A stretch of DNA of 49,489 bases from Krumholzibacterium sp965370495 (GCA_965370495.1 CBDUUV010000003.1:1-49489), one strand, 5' to 3'. Shown: positions 1 to 9,863, numbered from the stretch's first letter. Notes: generated by a model not told the origin, from the sequence alone. Program-made: numbers and translations.

Positions 1-2
1 TA

Positions 3-1874
3 AAGAATAATATTATTACTGATTGCGGATACACCAGTGTAACAGGATTCAGCGGCGGGGGTGGAATTTCCTGTTACAACGGATCAGTAACTATCGAGAA
101 TAATACGATTACCGGCTGCAGAGCCCAGTCCGGCGGGGGGATATACCTCTATCAGGTCTCAGCAGTGATAAGGAACAACCGCATTTCGGGTTCGACACCA
201 AACATCGAATTCAGCGGAACAAGAAACGGCGGGGGGATCTATGCCCTTCATTCAAGTATTGCCCTCGAAAACAACACGATCATTGAAAACACCAATTATA
301 TATTCGGTGGGGGAATATACGCCCGTTTCAGTCCGCTGTCGGCATCAGGAGATACAATCTCATTCAACACCTGCATAAATGGAGGCGGCGGGATATATGC
401 CGAGCGGTCACCCCTTCAGGGCTCCAACATGACAATCATGAACAATTCTTCAGCCGGACAGGGCGGAGGCATATACCAGAAACGTGAGGAGATGACTGTT
501 GAGAATTCCGTTATCGCCCTGAATGAAACGGCCTATCTTGGCGGCGGCATCTACGCCGATAGTTCATGGGGAGAAATCGTCAACAATACTGTCGACAGAA
601 ACATCGCCGCTTTCGGTGGTGGCAACCTCTTTCTCACTGCGATGGAGCCAATTTCCCTGAAGAACAACCTCATCACCTACGGCAGGAAATATGGATTGCA
701 GGCGACGAACCCTGACAATGTTACCATGCGGTACAATACCATTTTTGGAAATTTCCCTGACGAACTCTTCATGATAACCCCTGATTCAACAAATACGAGC
801 AGGAATCCACATTACGCGGACACCACTGCTTTTGATTATCGACTTGGACTGCACTCGGGCGGCATTGATACCGGCGACCCCGCTTCGGGAACCGACCCGG
901 ACGGTTCCAGATCCGACCAGGGCGCGTTTGGAGGGCCCGGAGCCATGTTCGCTGCGCCTGATCACGTAGCGGGCCTGACCGCTGCGACAGTAAACGACAC
1001 GACGATCCATATCGAATGGCCGGCCGTAACATCACCCGGGCTTGATTTCTACGCGATATACACCGCTGCACTGGATGGATTCCTTCCCGATGAATCCAAC
1101 TTTCTGGGAACAATCGCTGGCGATGTGACTTCCTATGATGATTATCCGGTCTCCGGCTGCGTGTATTATTATATTTCAGCAGTCAATTTTTCCGGGTATG
1201 CGGGTGGCTATTCCGTCCAGGCTGGAGCCTGTGTATCGGGAACAGACATTATCGACCCGGCAGTAACCGTAGTCTACCCTGACGGTGAAGAATACATCGA
1301 AACAGGAGATACTGTAACTATCAGGTGGATCGCTACCGACAATATCGGCGTTGATTCGGTCTGCGTCTGGTTCTCTGAAAACGGGGGATCAGAATATATG
1401 CTTCTCGCCGGCAGCGAGCCGAACGATTCGAGTTATATATGGATCGTGCACTCTGTCGTTTCCGATTCCTGCCTTATCAGGATCGTAGCTTTTGACGCCG
1501 CTCTTAACGAGGGAGAGGATACAAGCAACGCTTTCTTTTCCGTCATTGACCCTACCGGTGTCGCGGATGAAGAAGATGAACCGGTTCTACCGGTATTTGT
1601 AAATGCCCTGGAGCAGAACTATCCGAATCCATTTAACGGCAACACGACCATAGTGTATACTCTTTCGGAAAAATGCGGTGTCGAAATCAGCATCTATGAT
1701 CCGGCCGGACGCATGATCCGGACTCTTGGCAGGAAAGAACGCGGCCCCGGCAGACATTATACTGCATGGGATGGCAAAGACAATGCCGGCCGCGGAGTTA
1801 CGTCCGGTGTCTATTTCTGCAGGATAAAGGCCGGGAAATTCCGGCAGACGCGAAAAATCATCTATTTGCGCTAA
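3..1874 (+). CDS. Secreted right-handed beta-helix protein with FlgD-like C-terminal domain (5' partial)
   Basis: The reading frame is already open at base 3, so the gene begins before the window; the Met codon at 165 is internal. The first ~300 visible residues are short repeats of the type 'NNxI...GGGIY', the ladder of a right-handed parallel beta-helix (pectate-lyase/NosD-like fold). A fibronectin-III-like segment follows (about 955-1245), then an Ig-like segment (about 1250-1545). The last ~85 residues carry 'QNYPNPFNGNTTIVYTL', 'IYDPAGRMIRTL' and 'SGVYFCRIKAG', the FlgD-Ig-like C-terminal domain that FCB-group bacteria place on secreted, surface-attached proteins. It is probably exported and cell-surface bound. 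Enzymatic activity cannot be judged; many such beta-helix proteins bind or cleave polysaccharide. The fold and sorting-type tail are clear; the substrate is unknown. Confidence 0.85.
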   Translation, partial: KNNIITDCGYTSVTGFSGGGGISCYNGSVTIENNTITGCRAQSGGGIYLYQVSAVIRNNRISGSTPNIEFSGTRNGGGIYALHSSIALENNTIIENTNYIFGGGIYARFSPLSASGDTISFNTCINGGGGIYAERSPLQGSNMTIMNNSSAGQGGGIYQKREEMTVENSVIALNETAYLGGGIYADSSWGEIVNNTVDRNIAAFGGGNLFLTAMEPISLKNNLITYGRKYGLQATNPDNVTMRYNTIFGNFPDELFMITPDSTNTSRNPHYADTTAFDYRLGLHSGGIDTGDPASGTDPDGSRSDQGAFGGPGAMFAAPDHVAGLTAATVNDTTIHIEWPAVTSPGLDFYAIYTAALDGFLPDESNFLGTIAGDVTSYDDYPVSGCVYYYISAVNFSGYAGGYSVQAGACVSGTDIIDPAVTVVYPDGEEYIETGDTVTIRWIATDNIGVDSVCVWFSENGGSEYMLLAGSEPNDSSYIWIVHSVVSDSCLIRIVAFDAALNEGEDTSNAFFSVIDPTGVADEEDEPVLPVFVNALEQNYPNPFNGNTTIVYTLSEKCGVEISIYDPAGRMIRTLGRKERGPGRHYTAWDGKDNAGRGVTSGVYFCRIKAGKFRQTRKIIYLR

Positions 1875-1932
1875 AACGCGGCAAAACGGGTAATCGAACG
1901 CAACATCAGGACCTCCCACAGCGGGTAGCCCT

Positions 1933-2853
1933 GTGTCTGATGAGGAGCATATGGGCGGACACGATCACCATATCTACGGAATCGAAGCCGGCAGGAGGAT
2001 TACCTGGGCCGGTATCGGCGTCAACGCGATACTGATTTACCTGAAGATCTTCGGTGGAATAGCGGGGCACAGCCGGGCATTGCTGGCTGATGGTATACAC
2101 TCGATATCTGACTTTATCTCGGATTTTATTGTCCTTGTCGGGCTGCACTTTCTGAGAAAAGAAAGTGACAGGGAACATCCATACGGCCACGGCAAGATAG
2201 AAACTGTTGCCACATTATTTGTCGGAACGATCCTCCTTCTCGCGGCTTTCGGGATCGGTACTGGAGCCGCAACCGCGATCTACAGGGGAGAGATCTCCAC
2301 CCCCCATCGCTTTACGATAATAATCGCCGCGCTTTCAGTCGCTTTCAAGGAAGTACTGTATCATGTAACGGTCCGCATAGGCAAAAACGCGGGCAGTGAA
2401 GCGCTGGTCGCAAATGCCTGGCACCACCGTTCCGACGCGCTGTCATCGATAGTGACCCTTGCCGGGGTATCCCTCGCCGTCTACAACCCCTCGCTTCGGG
2501 TGCTGGATTCCTATGCCGCCCTGTTTGTCTCATTCTTTATTATCAAGGTAGCTTATGATATAATAAAAAGCGCTGTAAACAAGATCATCGACACTTCTCC
2601 CTCCCGGGAGTTTGTCGAAAACGTGCTTGAAATAACACGCAAGGTTCCCGGAGTGCTCGGATGCCATGACCTCATGGCCAGGTATTACGCGGACAGAATC
2701 AGGATGGAGATTCATATACAGGTCGACCCGGACATGACCGTGATCGAATCCCACAGGATCGTGGACAAGGTCGTGGACGCCATCACTGCCCGCCACTCCC
2801 AAGTCGAAAAAGTGCTGGTGCATGTCGACCCATACAAGGAGAAGAAAGATTGA
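1933..2853 (+). CDS. Cation diffusion facilitator (CDF) family efflux transporter
   Basis: A 306-residue inner-membrane divalent-metal/proton antiporter of the CDF family. In TM2, 'ADGIHSISD' supplies His56 and Asp60; in TM5, 'NAWHHRSD' supplies His164 and Asp168. This HxxxD/HxxxD set forms the transport site, and in characterised CDF proteins a His-Asp-His-Asp site favours zinc, so zinc (perhaps cobalt or iron) is the inferred substrate. The C-terminal ~90 residues fit the cytoplasmic ferredoxin-like dimerisation domain, ending in 'VEKVLVHVDP'. A short His-rich N-terminus (His10, 12, 13) may also bind metal. The start is uncertain: GTG 1933 is used here, but ATG 1951 is in frame with a GAGGAG close upstream. 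The stop overlaps the next gene by 4 nt, so the two are probably translationally coupled. Confidence 0.92.
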   Translation: MSDEEHMGGHDHHIYGIEAGRRITWAGIGVNAILIYLKIFGGIAGHSRALLADGIHSISDFISDFIVLVGLHFLRKESDREHPYGHGKIETVATLFVGTILLLAAFGIGTGAATAIYRGEISTPHRFTIIIAALSVAFKEVLYHVTVRIGKNAGSEALVANAWHHRSDALSSIVTLAGVSLAVYNPSLRVLDSYAALFVSFFIIKVAYDIIKSAVNKIIDTSPSREFVENVLEITRKVPGVLGCHDLMARYYADRIRMEIHIQVDPDMTVIESHRIVDKVVDAITARHSQVEKVLVHVDPYKEKKD

Positions 2854-3983
2854 GAAAAGTCGAATTCTTCAGACACAATATTGGGAATGAAGAAATGGAA
2901 CGAGTCAACAAGGTCTTCAAATCACTTTTCCTTACAACTGGAGACGAGGTCTCGAAGTTCGAAGGGAACCTGGCCGATTACCTCGACCTCCCCTATACAG
3001 TTGCTGTTACCAGCTGTACCGCCGCCATGCAGTTATGCCTGCTTGCCGAGGGTATCGGCCAGGGCGATGAAGTGATCACAACCCCGCTGACATTTATAGG
3101 CTCGGTCAATGCTATCCTGATGACGGGCGCTACGCCGGTGCTGGTGGATGTAGATCCCTCCACCGGCAACATCGATCCGGCAGCGGTCGAAAAAGCCGTT
3201 ACAGAACGCACCCGGTGCATTCTTCCGGTTCATCTGTACGGCCAGATGTGTGATATGGAGGCGATAAGAAATATCGCCGACAGGCACAGCCTCATCATTG
3301 TAGCGGATGCCGCGCATTCGCTTGAAGCCGAATGGAAAGGAAAAAAACCCGGCCACTACGCGGATTACGCCTGCTTCAGTTTCTACGTCACCAAAAGTAT
3401 CACCTCAGGCGAGGGTGGAGCAATATCGGTGAAGGATGAGGAAAAATACGAACTGCTCAGGCAGCTTCGCCTCCATGGGTTTGACAGAAACGCGATGGAA
3501 CGCTACACCGGCCACTTCGAGCAGTACGATGTTAAAATACTCGGCTGGAAATACAATATGGATAACATCCACGCGGCCATCCTTGTAGAGCAGATGAAAA
3601 AACTGGATTCGCTGTTTGAAAGACGCAGAGAAATATACAGGATATATCATGACGCTTTCTCGCATATGAAGGGTGTCGAGCTTCATGACATCAGGCCCGA
3701 AGCAACTCATGCCTGTCATATCATTACACTTCTTGTAGATCCGGGGAAACGCGACCTGATAATGACAGAGATGCAGCGCCGCGGCATCGGGATGTCGATC
3801 AATTTCTATCCTCTCCACCTGATGACCTACTACCGGGAGAGGTTCGCCTACAAGCCGGGAATCTTCCCTGTCGCGGAGGATATCGGTTCACGAACCCTGA
3901 CGATCCCGTTCTATCCGAAGCTTACCAGCGAAGAGATCGAATACGTGATCGAGAACTTCAGGGATGTGCTAAACAGTGTTTGA
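2850..3983 (+). CDS. DegT/DnrJ/EryC1/StrS family PLP-dependent aminotransferase
   Basis: A 377-residue sugar-aminotransferase-type enzyme. These proteins transfer an amino group to a keto sugar nucleotide, usually for LPS, O-antigen, capsule or glycan sugars. Visible family marks are 'TSCTAAMQL' (cofactor phosphate region, ~54-62), 'TPLTFIGSVNAIL' (78-90), 'DAAHSLEAEWKGKK' (153-166) with the Asp that contacts the pyridine nitrogen, and 'TKSITSGEGG' (181-190) with the Schiff-base lysine Lys182. The start is TTG at 2850, inside the last codons of the CDF gene (overlap TTGA) and preceded by AAGGAG, a strong sign of coupled translation. No sugar-biosynthesis genes lie next to it here, so the substrate cannot be named. 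It is complete and of normal length for the family. Confidence 0.92.
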   Translation: MRKVEFFRHNIGNEEMERVNKVFKSLFLTTGDEVSKFEGNLADYLDLPYTVAVTSCTAAMQLCLLAEGIGQGDEVITTPLTFIGSVNAILMTGATPVLVDVDPSTGNIDPAAVEKAVTERTRCILPVHLYGQMCDMEAIRNIADRHSLIIVADAAHSLEAEWKGKKPGHYADYACFSFYVTKSITSGEGGAISVKDEEKYELLRQLRLHGFDRNAMERYTGHFEQYDVKILGWKYNMDNIHAAILVEQMKKLDSLFERRREIYRIYHDAFSHMKGVELHDIRPEATHACHIITLLVDPGKRDLIMTEMQRRGIGMSINFYPLHLMTYYRERFAYKPGIFPVAEDIGSRTLTIPFYPKLTSEEIEYVIENFRDVLNSV

Positions 3984-3999
3984 ATACTGACGGCGACCG

Positions 4000-4023
4000 C
4001 CCAATCACCGGCCCAATCACCGG
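4000..4023. repeat. Two tandem copies of a 12-bp repeat
   Basis: The 12-mer CCCAATCACCGG occurs at 4000-4011 and again at 4012-4023, just after the aminotransferase stop. It looks like a simple duplication in the spacer between convergent genes. No function can be assigned. Confidence 0.6.
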
Positions 4024-4042
4024 TTTGAAGGCCAATCCACCA

Positions 4043-4078
4043 TAAAAACAACCGGCTGCCTGCAGAAAGGGCAGCCGG
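4043..4078 (-). terminator. Rho-independent terminator of the tricorn-type protease gene
   Basis: A perfect 9-bp inverted repeat (CCGGCTGCC at 4052-4060, GGCAGCCGG at 4070-4078) has a 9-nt loop. Read on the minus strand it is followed by TTGTTTTTATG, the U tract of an intrinsic terminator. It lies 44 nt beyond the stop of the minus-strand protease gene. Confidence 0.75.
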
Positions 4079-4121
4079 CCATTCTCTTGCCTGCCAAAAA
4101 GGTTCACGGGCCTCTCGCGCC

Positions 4122-7100
4122 CTACCTCTCGTCTATTTTAACATCTACATCGAAATCTCTGGGCGTATCGCCGATCTTCCCGAGAAGGAATTCCATCGCC
4201 TTTTCGAGTTGAACGTCCCGCCCGGCTTTCTCCATCTCCGGAGTGCTTTCGACATGTATGTCGGGTATGGCTCCCCTGCTCTCGAGCTGGGCACCATCAT
4301 CCTTTTCCCATATTCCGATAAACGTCTTGCGGATGGTACCTTTATCTACCAGATCATGCGGCATCACCGCTATTACGAAGCCCAGCGTGGGAACGCCGAT
4401 CAGTGTTCCAAGCCCACGCTCTTTCACCGCGCTGGGGAATACCTCGGCGTCAGAATAAGAGTACTCATTGATAAGAACAACAACCTCTCCCGTGAATACG
4501 TCCTCCGGCCTGTTGATGACCGACTCACCTCTCGATCGCTGGACGTGATATGGCCTTCTTTCGAGCAGGTCTATCACTTTCGAGTCTATGTACCCTCCAC
4601 CGTTATACCGCACGTCTATGATTATAGCTTCCTTGTAGCGGTATTTCTCGAACTGCTCCCGGAATTCTACCCACCCTGCCGAACTCATATCCTTCAGGTG
4701 CATATATCCGATCCGGCCGCTGCTTTTCTCATCTACATACCCTGTACTGCCGATAACCCAGTCTTTGTAACGAAGACTGATGTCCTGTGCTACCGGTTTG
4801 AAGACTGTCTCGACAGCGCCTTTCAAAGAGGGTTTGTCGTTGGTAACAACAGATATCTTGTTTTTTGTCTTTCCGACAAGATATTTGTAGAAATTCTCTC
4901 CCGGTTCAAGTTCATGACCTTCTACCGCCAGGAGATAATCACCGTTTTTGATCTTGATATAATCCGCGTCAAGCGGTGATCTCAATTTGGAGGAGAAGTT
5001 GTTCCCCTTGAAAATTTTCTCGATGCGGGCGTAGCCGCTTTTTTCATCGAGAGCAACCTTTGCCCCCAGGAATCCCAACGTCTTTCTGGGAACGGACGGG
5101 CCATCTCCGCCTGACGCGCCCTGGTGCGAAGCATTGAGCTCGCCGACCATCTCCGTCATAAGGATATTGAGTTCACGACGGGTCCGTACCCAGGGAAGCA
5201 GGCTTTCGTAATAATCCCCGATCTCGTCCCAGTTCACACCATGAAAATTGGAATCATAGAAGTGATATTTTACAACCCTCCAGCCCTCGCGCATTATCTG
5301 TTTCCATTCGGCTTTGCGATCCAGCTCCATACCGACTTTTCGCTTGATGTTGAGCTTGCCGTTGTCTTTCTTGGCGTCAGTAGCCGTTTTACTCTTGGCA
5401 CTGGATTTTTTTGAACCTACCTTGATGATCTCAAAATCGGTTCCGTCGAAGATGCCGATCTTTTCCTTGTTGGCCGAAATGCCATAAGTGCCGATTGCCG
5501 AGGCAATCAGTTTGCTTTCCATCTTCTTGACATCATAAGCATGGAGATCATACACGCGCCTGAACATCACTCTTTTCTTGGATGTAGTGAGATAGTAATA
5601 ATATTTTTCTGTCGCCTGGATATTGTGCAGCCCTCTGCCACCGATCCTTCCCACGCGCCAGGCACGATCCTCGATCCCGGCGAAATCGATCTTGACCTTT
5701 ACCTTCTCTTTTTTCTTTTTGCCCTTTTTGCTTTTTTTGTCCTTTTTACCGTTATCTTCATCCTCGGCATCATCGTTATCATCATCAGCGTCTTCACCGT
5801 CGATTCCCTCTTCATCATCCTTATGAATAAACGGGTGCTTCTCCTCTGGCAAAAGGCTGAGTCTGCACAGAGATTTTGCCCCTACACGCCTTTCAGAGAT
5901 AAAAAGAAGGTATTTTCCGTCCGGCGTGAAATACGGCTCGGTATCATCCGCCAGATTTTTTGTCACCTGATGGTGTTCTTTATTTTTGATATTATAGAAG
6001 TAGATATCCCTTGCCCTGTTGCGCTGGGCAAAATCGTAAGCTATCCACTTCCCGTCCGGCGACCAGTTATATGTAGCGATATCCTCATGTTCATTTTTCA
6101 CAACAAGAAAAGGTTTGCCCCCATCGACATCAAGCATGAAAAGCTCGTTTGCCTCTGTCGAATAAAGCAGCCTTTTACTTTCAGGCCCCCATAGAATGTT
6201 TTTCTTGAAATGACCGGTGTCGGTAAGACGCTTTTCAGGTTCTTTGCCCATTTGATGAGCAAGGTAGATCTCGTCATCTCCGGTCCTGTCCGATACATAC
6301 GCGATCCATTTCCCGTCCGGCGACCAGGATGGATAGTTGTCGCGAGCACCCGAAGAATTCGTGAGGTTTCTGACATCTCCGTGTTTTGCCGGAGCTGTAA
6401 ATATCTCTCCCCTCGCGCAGATAACCAGTCTCTTTCCTGTAGGCGATATGTCGAACCCGCTCAGGTAGTCAAGCGGCTTGATATAGCTGATCATATTGAC
6501 ACGGTCATCGGAAAGCACGTATACCACTACTTCTTTGACCTCATCGTTATCCGTATTCAGAACATAAAGCCTGGCTTCCCGCTCGAAGACAATCTTTGTG
6601 CCATCGGAACTTATCGACGGCCATGTAACTCCCTTTCCGCTGAAGCTGGTGACTTGTCTGATTTTTTCGGTTCCCAGATCGTATGAATAAATATTTTTGA
6701 TACCGGTATCACGATCGGAAACAAAGAAGATCCTCTCTCCCGACCACATCGGCCACATATCGTTGCCGTCGTAACTGGTCAGCTGCCTGTATTTCTCTTT
6801 CTCCAGGTCATATGTCCAGACATCCAGGTTCTGGCTGCCCTTGTATCTTTTCCACCACCACCACCTGCCGGGGTGCCTGTTGAAAGCTATCATCCTGCCA
6901 TCCGGCGAAAAACTGCAGAAGCTCGCTTTGCCCACTCCCATATCGACGGGCAGGCCGCCGTCGAGCGGCACCGAATACAATTGCTTGAAGAAACGGACAT
7001 ACGAATCCCTGGAAGAGCGGAAAACTATATTCTTTCCATCCCGGGTCCATTCCACCGGTAACGCACTGTTCGAATGCCAGGTCATCTGCTTTGGTTTTCC

Positions 7101-7418
7101 ACCTTCTGAGGGTATAACGAAAAGCGCACTGCTTCTCTCGTTATAGCTGCCTGAAAAAGCGATGTTTTTTCCGTCGGGAGAAAACTTTGCGTAGCTCTCC
7201 ACACCCGGGTGAACAGTAAGCCGTCTGGCAATACCGCCTTCTTCCGGAACGAGCCACAGATCTCCCTGGTAGTTGAATACTATTCTGCCGTTGCTGATAT
7301 CCGGCATTCTCATCAGCCTGACAGGTTCACCCAAACCTGCATCTCCGGATGCCGGTTCCGGGACCGTCATAGCAAAAACTACTGCCACAAGTGTTATTAT
7401 CAGGATCTTGTTTCTCAT
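4122..7418 (-). CDS. Tricorn-type protease: TolB-like beta-propellers, PDZ domain, S41 serine peptidase
   Basis: A 1098-residue exported protein with an N-terminal signal peptide (hydrophobic 4-20, then PASGDA). Residues ~40-340 and ~345-640 carry repeats such as 'FSPDGKNIAFSG' and 'WSPDGKWIAYVSDRTGDDEIY', the blades of the two propellers that gate tricorn proteases. A PDZ-like region is near 780-870, and the S41 peptidase domain covers ~880-1075. Comparing with archaeal tricorn, the likely catalytic residues are Ser764-His765 ('LNASHQGASGG'), Ser989 ('NEYSYSDAEVF') and Glu1046 ('LESRGAIPD'), so the enzyme looks active. It presumably degrades peptides in the periplasm. Residues ~534-576 form an unusual run of Asp/Glu followed by Lys between the propellers. 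The gene stands alone between two terminators. Confidence 0.93.
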   Translation of the reverse strand: MRNKILIITLVAVVFAMTVPEPASGDAGLGEPVRLMRMPDISNGRIVFNYQGDLWLVPEEGGIARRLTVHPGVESYAKFSPDGKNIAFSGSYNERSSALFVIPSEGGKPKQMTWHSNSALPVEWTRDGKNIVFRSSRDSYVRFFKQLYSVPLDGGLPVDMGVGKASFCSFSPDGRMIAFNRHPGRWWWWKRYKGSQNLDVWTYDLEKEKYRQLTSYDGNDMWPMWSGERIFFVSDRDTGIKNIYSYDLGTEKIRQVTSFSGKGVTWPSISSDGTKIVFEREARLYVLNTDNDEVKEVVVYVLSDDRVNMISYIKPLDYLSGFDISPTGKRLVICARGEIFTAPAKHGDVRNLTNSSGARDNYPSWSPDGKWIAYVSDRTGDDEIYLAHQMGKEPEKRLTDTGHFKKNILWGPESKRLLYSTEANELFMLDVDGGKPFLVVKNEHEDIATYNWSPDGKWIAYDFAQRNRARDIYFYNIKNKEHHQVTKNLADDTEPYFTPDGKYLLFISERRVGAKSLCRLSLLPEEKHPFIHKDDEEGIDGEDADDDNDDAEDEDNGKKDKKSKKGKKKKEKVKVKIDFAGIEDRAWRVGRIGGRGLHNIQATEKYYYYLTTSKKRVMFRRVYDLHAYDVKKMESKLIASAIGTYGISANKEKIGIFDGTDFEIIKVGSKKSSAKSKTATDAKKDNGKLNIKRKVGMELDRKAEWKQIMREGWRVVKYHFYDSNFHGVNWDEIGDYYESLLPWVRTRRELNILMTEMVGELNASHQGASGGDGPSVPRKTLGFLGAKVALDEKSGYARIEKIFKGNNFSSKLRSPLDADYIKIKNGDYLLAVEGHELEPGENFYKYLVGKTKNKISVVTNDKPSLKGAVETVFKPVAQDISLRYKDWVIGSTGYVDEKSSGRIGYMHLKDMSSAGWVEFREQFEKYRYKEAIIIDVRYNGGGYIDSKVIDLLERRPYHVQRSRGESVINRPEDVFTGEVVVLINEYSYSDAEVFPSAVKERGLGTLIGVPTLGFVIAVMPHDLVDKGTIRKTFIGIWEKDDGAQLESRGAIPDIHVESTPEMEKAGRDVQLEKAMEFLLGKIGDTPRDFDVDVKIDER

Positions 7419-7584
7419 TCCGCTGCACTCCTCCTCTTGTCTGGCTCAGATAGAACCACACCGTTAATCGCGTTTCGAAGCCACTCGAAGCGAAATATAC
7501 TATCTCCCGGGATGGGTTGCAACGAATAGAGCTGGTGTCTGGCACATATGTTCTTCCCGTCGTTCCCGAAGCCCATCATTATAA

Positions 7585-7644
7585 TGAAAAAACAGGAAAG
7601 GGGGGGGAGAGGGGCATGATCGCCATCCCCCCACCCCCTTTTTT
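7585..7644 (-). terminator. Probable intrinsic terminator after the YCF48-like gene
   Basis: A G-rich arm (7597-7614) faces a C-rich arm (7627-7638), forming an imperfect but very GC-rich hairpin. On the minus strand it is followed by CCTGTTTTTTCATT. It starts about 8 nt past the stop of the minus-strand gene ending at 7653. The long homopolymer G/C runs make the exact pairing ambiguous. Confidence 0.5.
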
Positions 7645-7652
7645 GACCAAAA

Positions 7653-9863
7653 CTATCTGAGCAGAATCATCTTTTTTGTCTGCTCTTCATCAGCTGTTTT
7701 CAGCTTGTAGAAATAGACTCCCGAAGAAAGACCGTTGGCGTTGAAACCTACGGAATGTTCTCCCGCGTCCATTTCCCTGTTAAGTACCTTCGCTATCATT
7801 CTTCCTGAAACATCATAGACGTTCAGGGAAACAAACCCATCTCTGCTGAGATTGAATCTGATAATAGTGGAAGGATTGAACGGGTTGGGATAGTTCTGGC
7901 GCAACGTGAACGGCAGGCTGATTGGATCAGTATCCGTTACAAGCGGATCGTTGTTAGACAGCAGATCGAAATAATCGCCGCCGAGCCAGAGTTTGCCGTT
8001 AGCTCCATTGAAAATGACGCAATCTCCGTCACGGGTCCCTAACTCGAGTGTGGCGTTGATATCGACCCAGGTCGCTCCACCGTCATCGGTACGAAAAACC
8101 CTGCCGTCATCACCGCTGATCCATCCGAGCTCGGGATGATCGAAGTACACGTCGCTGAGCTTGACTGTCGTAAACGCCGTAATATAATTCCAGTTGACGC
8201 CGCCATCGGTCGTATTCGCAAGCATTCCTGCATCTCCTACGATCCATCCATCGGTTGCGGTTGTCATAAAGACATCCTCGATGTCTGCCGTGGCGCTCGG
8301 GAATCCTGTCATTACAGACGCTGTCCAGTTCACTCCGCCATCTGCAGTGTAGTAGCAACCTATGTTGTCACCGACCACCACACCGACAGATTGATCATCA
8401 CGAGCAAACGATACAGCATTGAACTGCTGGTCCAGAACATCATACCAGATCTCGGTGAAAGACGCTCCACCATTGCTGGTAACCCAGATAATATCATCGC
8501 TTGCACGTTCCCCGACGATGACACCATTATCGACATCGAACCAGTGCATGCCGCGCATGGCATCTGTCGTGGCAAAGGAATGATTAAGCTGGGCCCACGT
8601 CTGTCCTCCGTCAGTCGACTTGTAGACAGAACCGTAGGCTCCGCAGGTATACACGGTATAACTGCCATCATCAACCCCGGGAACTACCTGCACGTCGTAT
8701 ATATCAGGCGCGAAGACATTGGAACCGGCAACTATCCAGGACATGGCGCCGCCATCCGGCAGATAACCGTAAGCTGCATTATCACCGGCAGCTATGATGG
8801 ATGATCCGTGATTCTCCAGGTCGTAATAGCCGCCGAAACCGTATCCCGCTTCGAACTTCGAAGTCCAGGTATAGCCCCTGTCGTTCGATACAGCAATCAT
8901 ACCTTCATTTCCGACAGCCACGACTATATCCGTACTCGGAAAAACGCCGATGCTGTTGATATCTTCACCTGTGAAGGGTGTTGAACTGTCCCAGTTCCAT
9001 CCCTCGTCAGTGCTGTGCAGCAGGAAGCCCGCGGAACCGCCTGAACCACCGCTTAACATTATTTCTTCGTTATCGAACTTCGTCGAGCACCAACCGTATC
9101 CATGGGTACCCCAGTGATAGTCCGTTTTACTGTTCCAGGTCGCGCCTCCGTCCCGGGTAGAGGCAATGATCGTGGGCTGGGCGCCGACAAACGAGCCCCA
9201 ACCGGTCACTATGCCGACCGTGTCGTTGACAGCCATGATCCACTCGAGATCGCTTCTCGAATAGGGAAACGGGCCCAGATTGACCGAAGCCGCGTTCCAT
9301 GTCACGCCTCCGTCGGTCGTGTAGTGAATACCCGCGCCGTCAAGGGCAACATACCCGGTAAGGGAGTTCGCGAAAGCGACCCCATTGACATCATCAGCAA
9401 ATCCCGCTACGAGTGTCCAGGTAACTCCGTTATCTGCAGATGTATACAGATTATTATCGTCGTTGCCCAGCCATCCCGTAGTACCTGTGAAAAAGACCAC
9501 GTTGTAGTCTGTCGTGCTCAGGATCTTGCTCTGCGCATGCTCGAGCCAGGTTGTTCCACCATCGATGGTAGAACAGATAACTCCATTATCACCGACTGCA
9601 AATCCATGTGTCGCGCTTGTAAAGAAAACACCGAAGAACGAGTCGGTAACGGGTGTAGCCTGCTGCACCCATGTAGCTCCCGCATCGGTCGTCTTGTAGA
9701 CCTCGCCGCCGCTACCGACTGCGTACCCGACATTTGCCGTCGGACAGCTTACCCCTTCAAAATCAGTGTCGATCTCCATCTGATACTCGAATGTCCACTG
9801 GGCGCTGGCGGGCCCGGCAAGGAGAAAGACAAGTGCGATACAACAGCTTATTGTTTTGTTCAT
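7653..9863 (-). CDS. Secreted YCF48/BNR-like beta-propeller protein with FlgD-like C-terminal domain
   Basis: A 736-residue protein with a signal peptide ('LVFLLAGPASA', cleavage near residue 21). The body is a series of ~45-residue repeats with the signature 'TTDGGVTW' or 'DGGATW' following 'GxxVGxxG', as in the photosystem-II stability factor YCF48/HCF136 and BNR/Asp-box propellers; at least ten such repeats are visible. The last ~85 residues carry 'LRQNYPNPFNPSTIIRFNL' and 'SGVYFYKL', the FlgD-like module that marks surface export. A GGAGG ribosome-binding site lies 9 nt before ATG 9863. The repeats give the fold but not a function; similar FCB proteins are unassigned cell-surface proteins. 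It follows the TonB-receptor block on the same strand with a 217-nt gap. Confidence 0.85.
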   Translation of the reverse strand: MNKTISCCIALVFLLAGPASAQWTFEYQMEIDTDFEGVSCPTANVGYAVGSGGEVYKTTDAGATWVQQATPVTDSFFGVFFTSATHGFAVGDNGVICSTIDGGTTWLEHAQSKILSTTDYNVVFFTGTTGWLGNDDNNLYTSADNGVTWTLVAGFADDVNGVAFANSLTGYVALDGAGIHYTTDGGVTWNAASVNLGPFPYSRSDLEWIMAVNDTVGIVTGWGSFVGAQPTIIASTRDGGATWNSKTDYHWGTHGYGWCSTKFDNEEIMLSGGSGGSAGFLLHSTDEGWNWDSSTPFTGEDINSIGVFPSTDIVVAVGNEGMIAVSNDRGYTWTSKFEAGYGFGGYYDLENHGSSIIAAGDNAAYGYLPDGGAMSWIVAGSNVFAPDIYDVQVVPGVDDGSYTVYTCGAYGSVYKSTDGGQTWAQLNHSFATTDAMRGMHWFDVDNGVIVGERASDDIIWVTSNGGASFTEIWYDVLDQQFNAVSFARDDQSVGVVVGDNIGCYYTADGGVNWTASVMTGFPSATADIEDVFMTTATDGWIVGDAGMLANTTDGGVNWNYITAFTTVKLSDVYFDHPELGWISGDDGRVFRTDDGGATWVDINATLELGTRDGDCVIFNGANGKLWLGGDYFDLLSNNDPLVTDTDPISLPFTLRQNYPNPFNPSTIIRFNLSRDGFVSLNVYDVSGRMIAKVLNREMDAGEHSVGFNANGLSSGVYFYKLKTADEEQTKKMILLR

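Noticed and set aside
7595..7645. G/C homopolymer tract as a possible G-quadruplex control element
   Set aside because: It is better explained as a terminator stem, since it directly follows a stop codon and precedes a T run.
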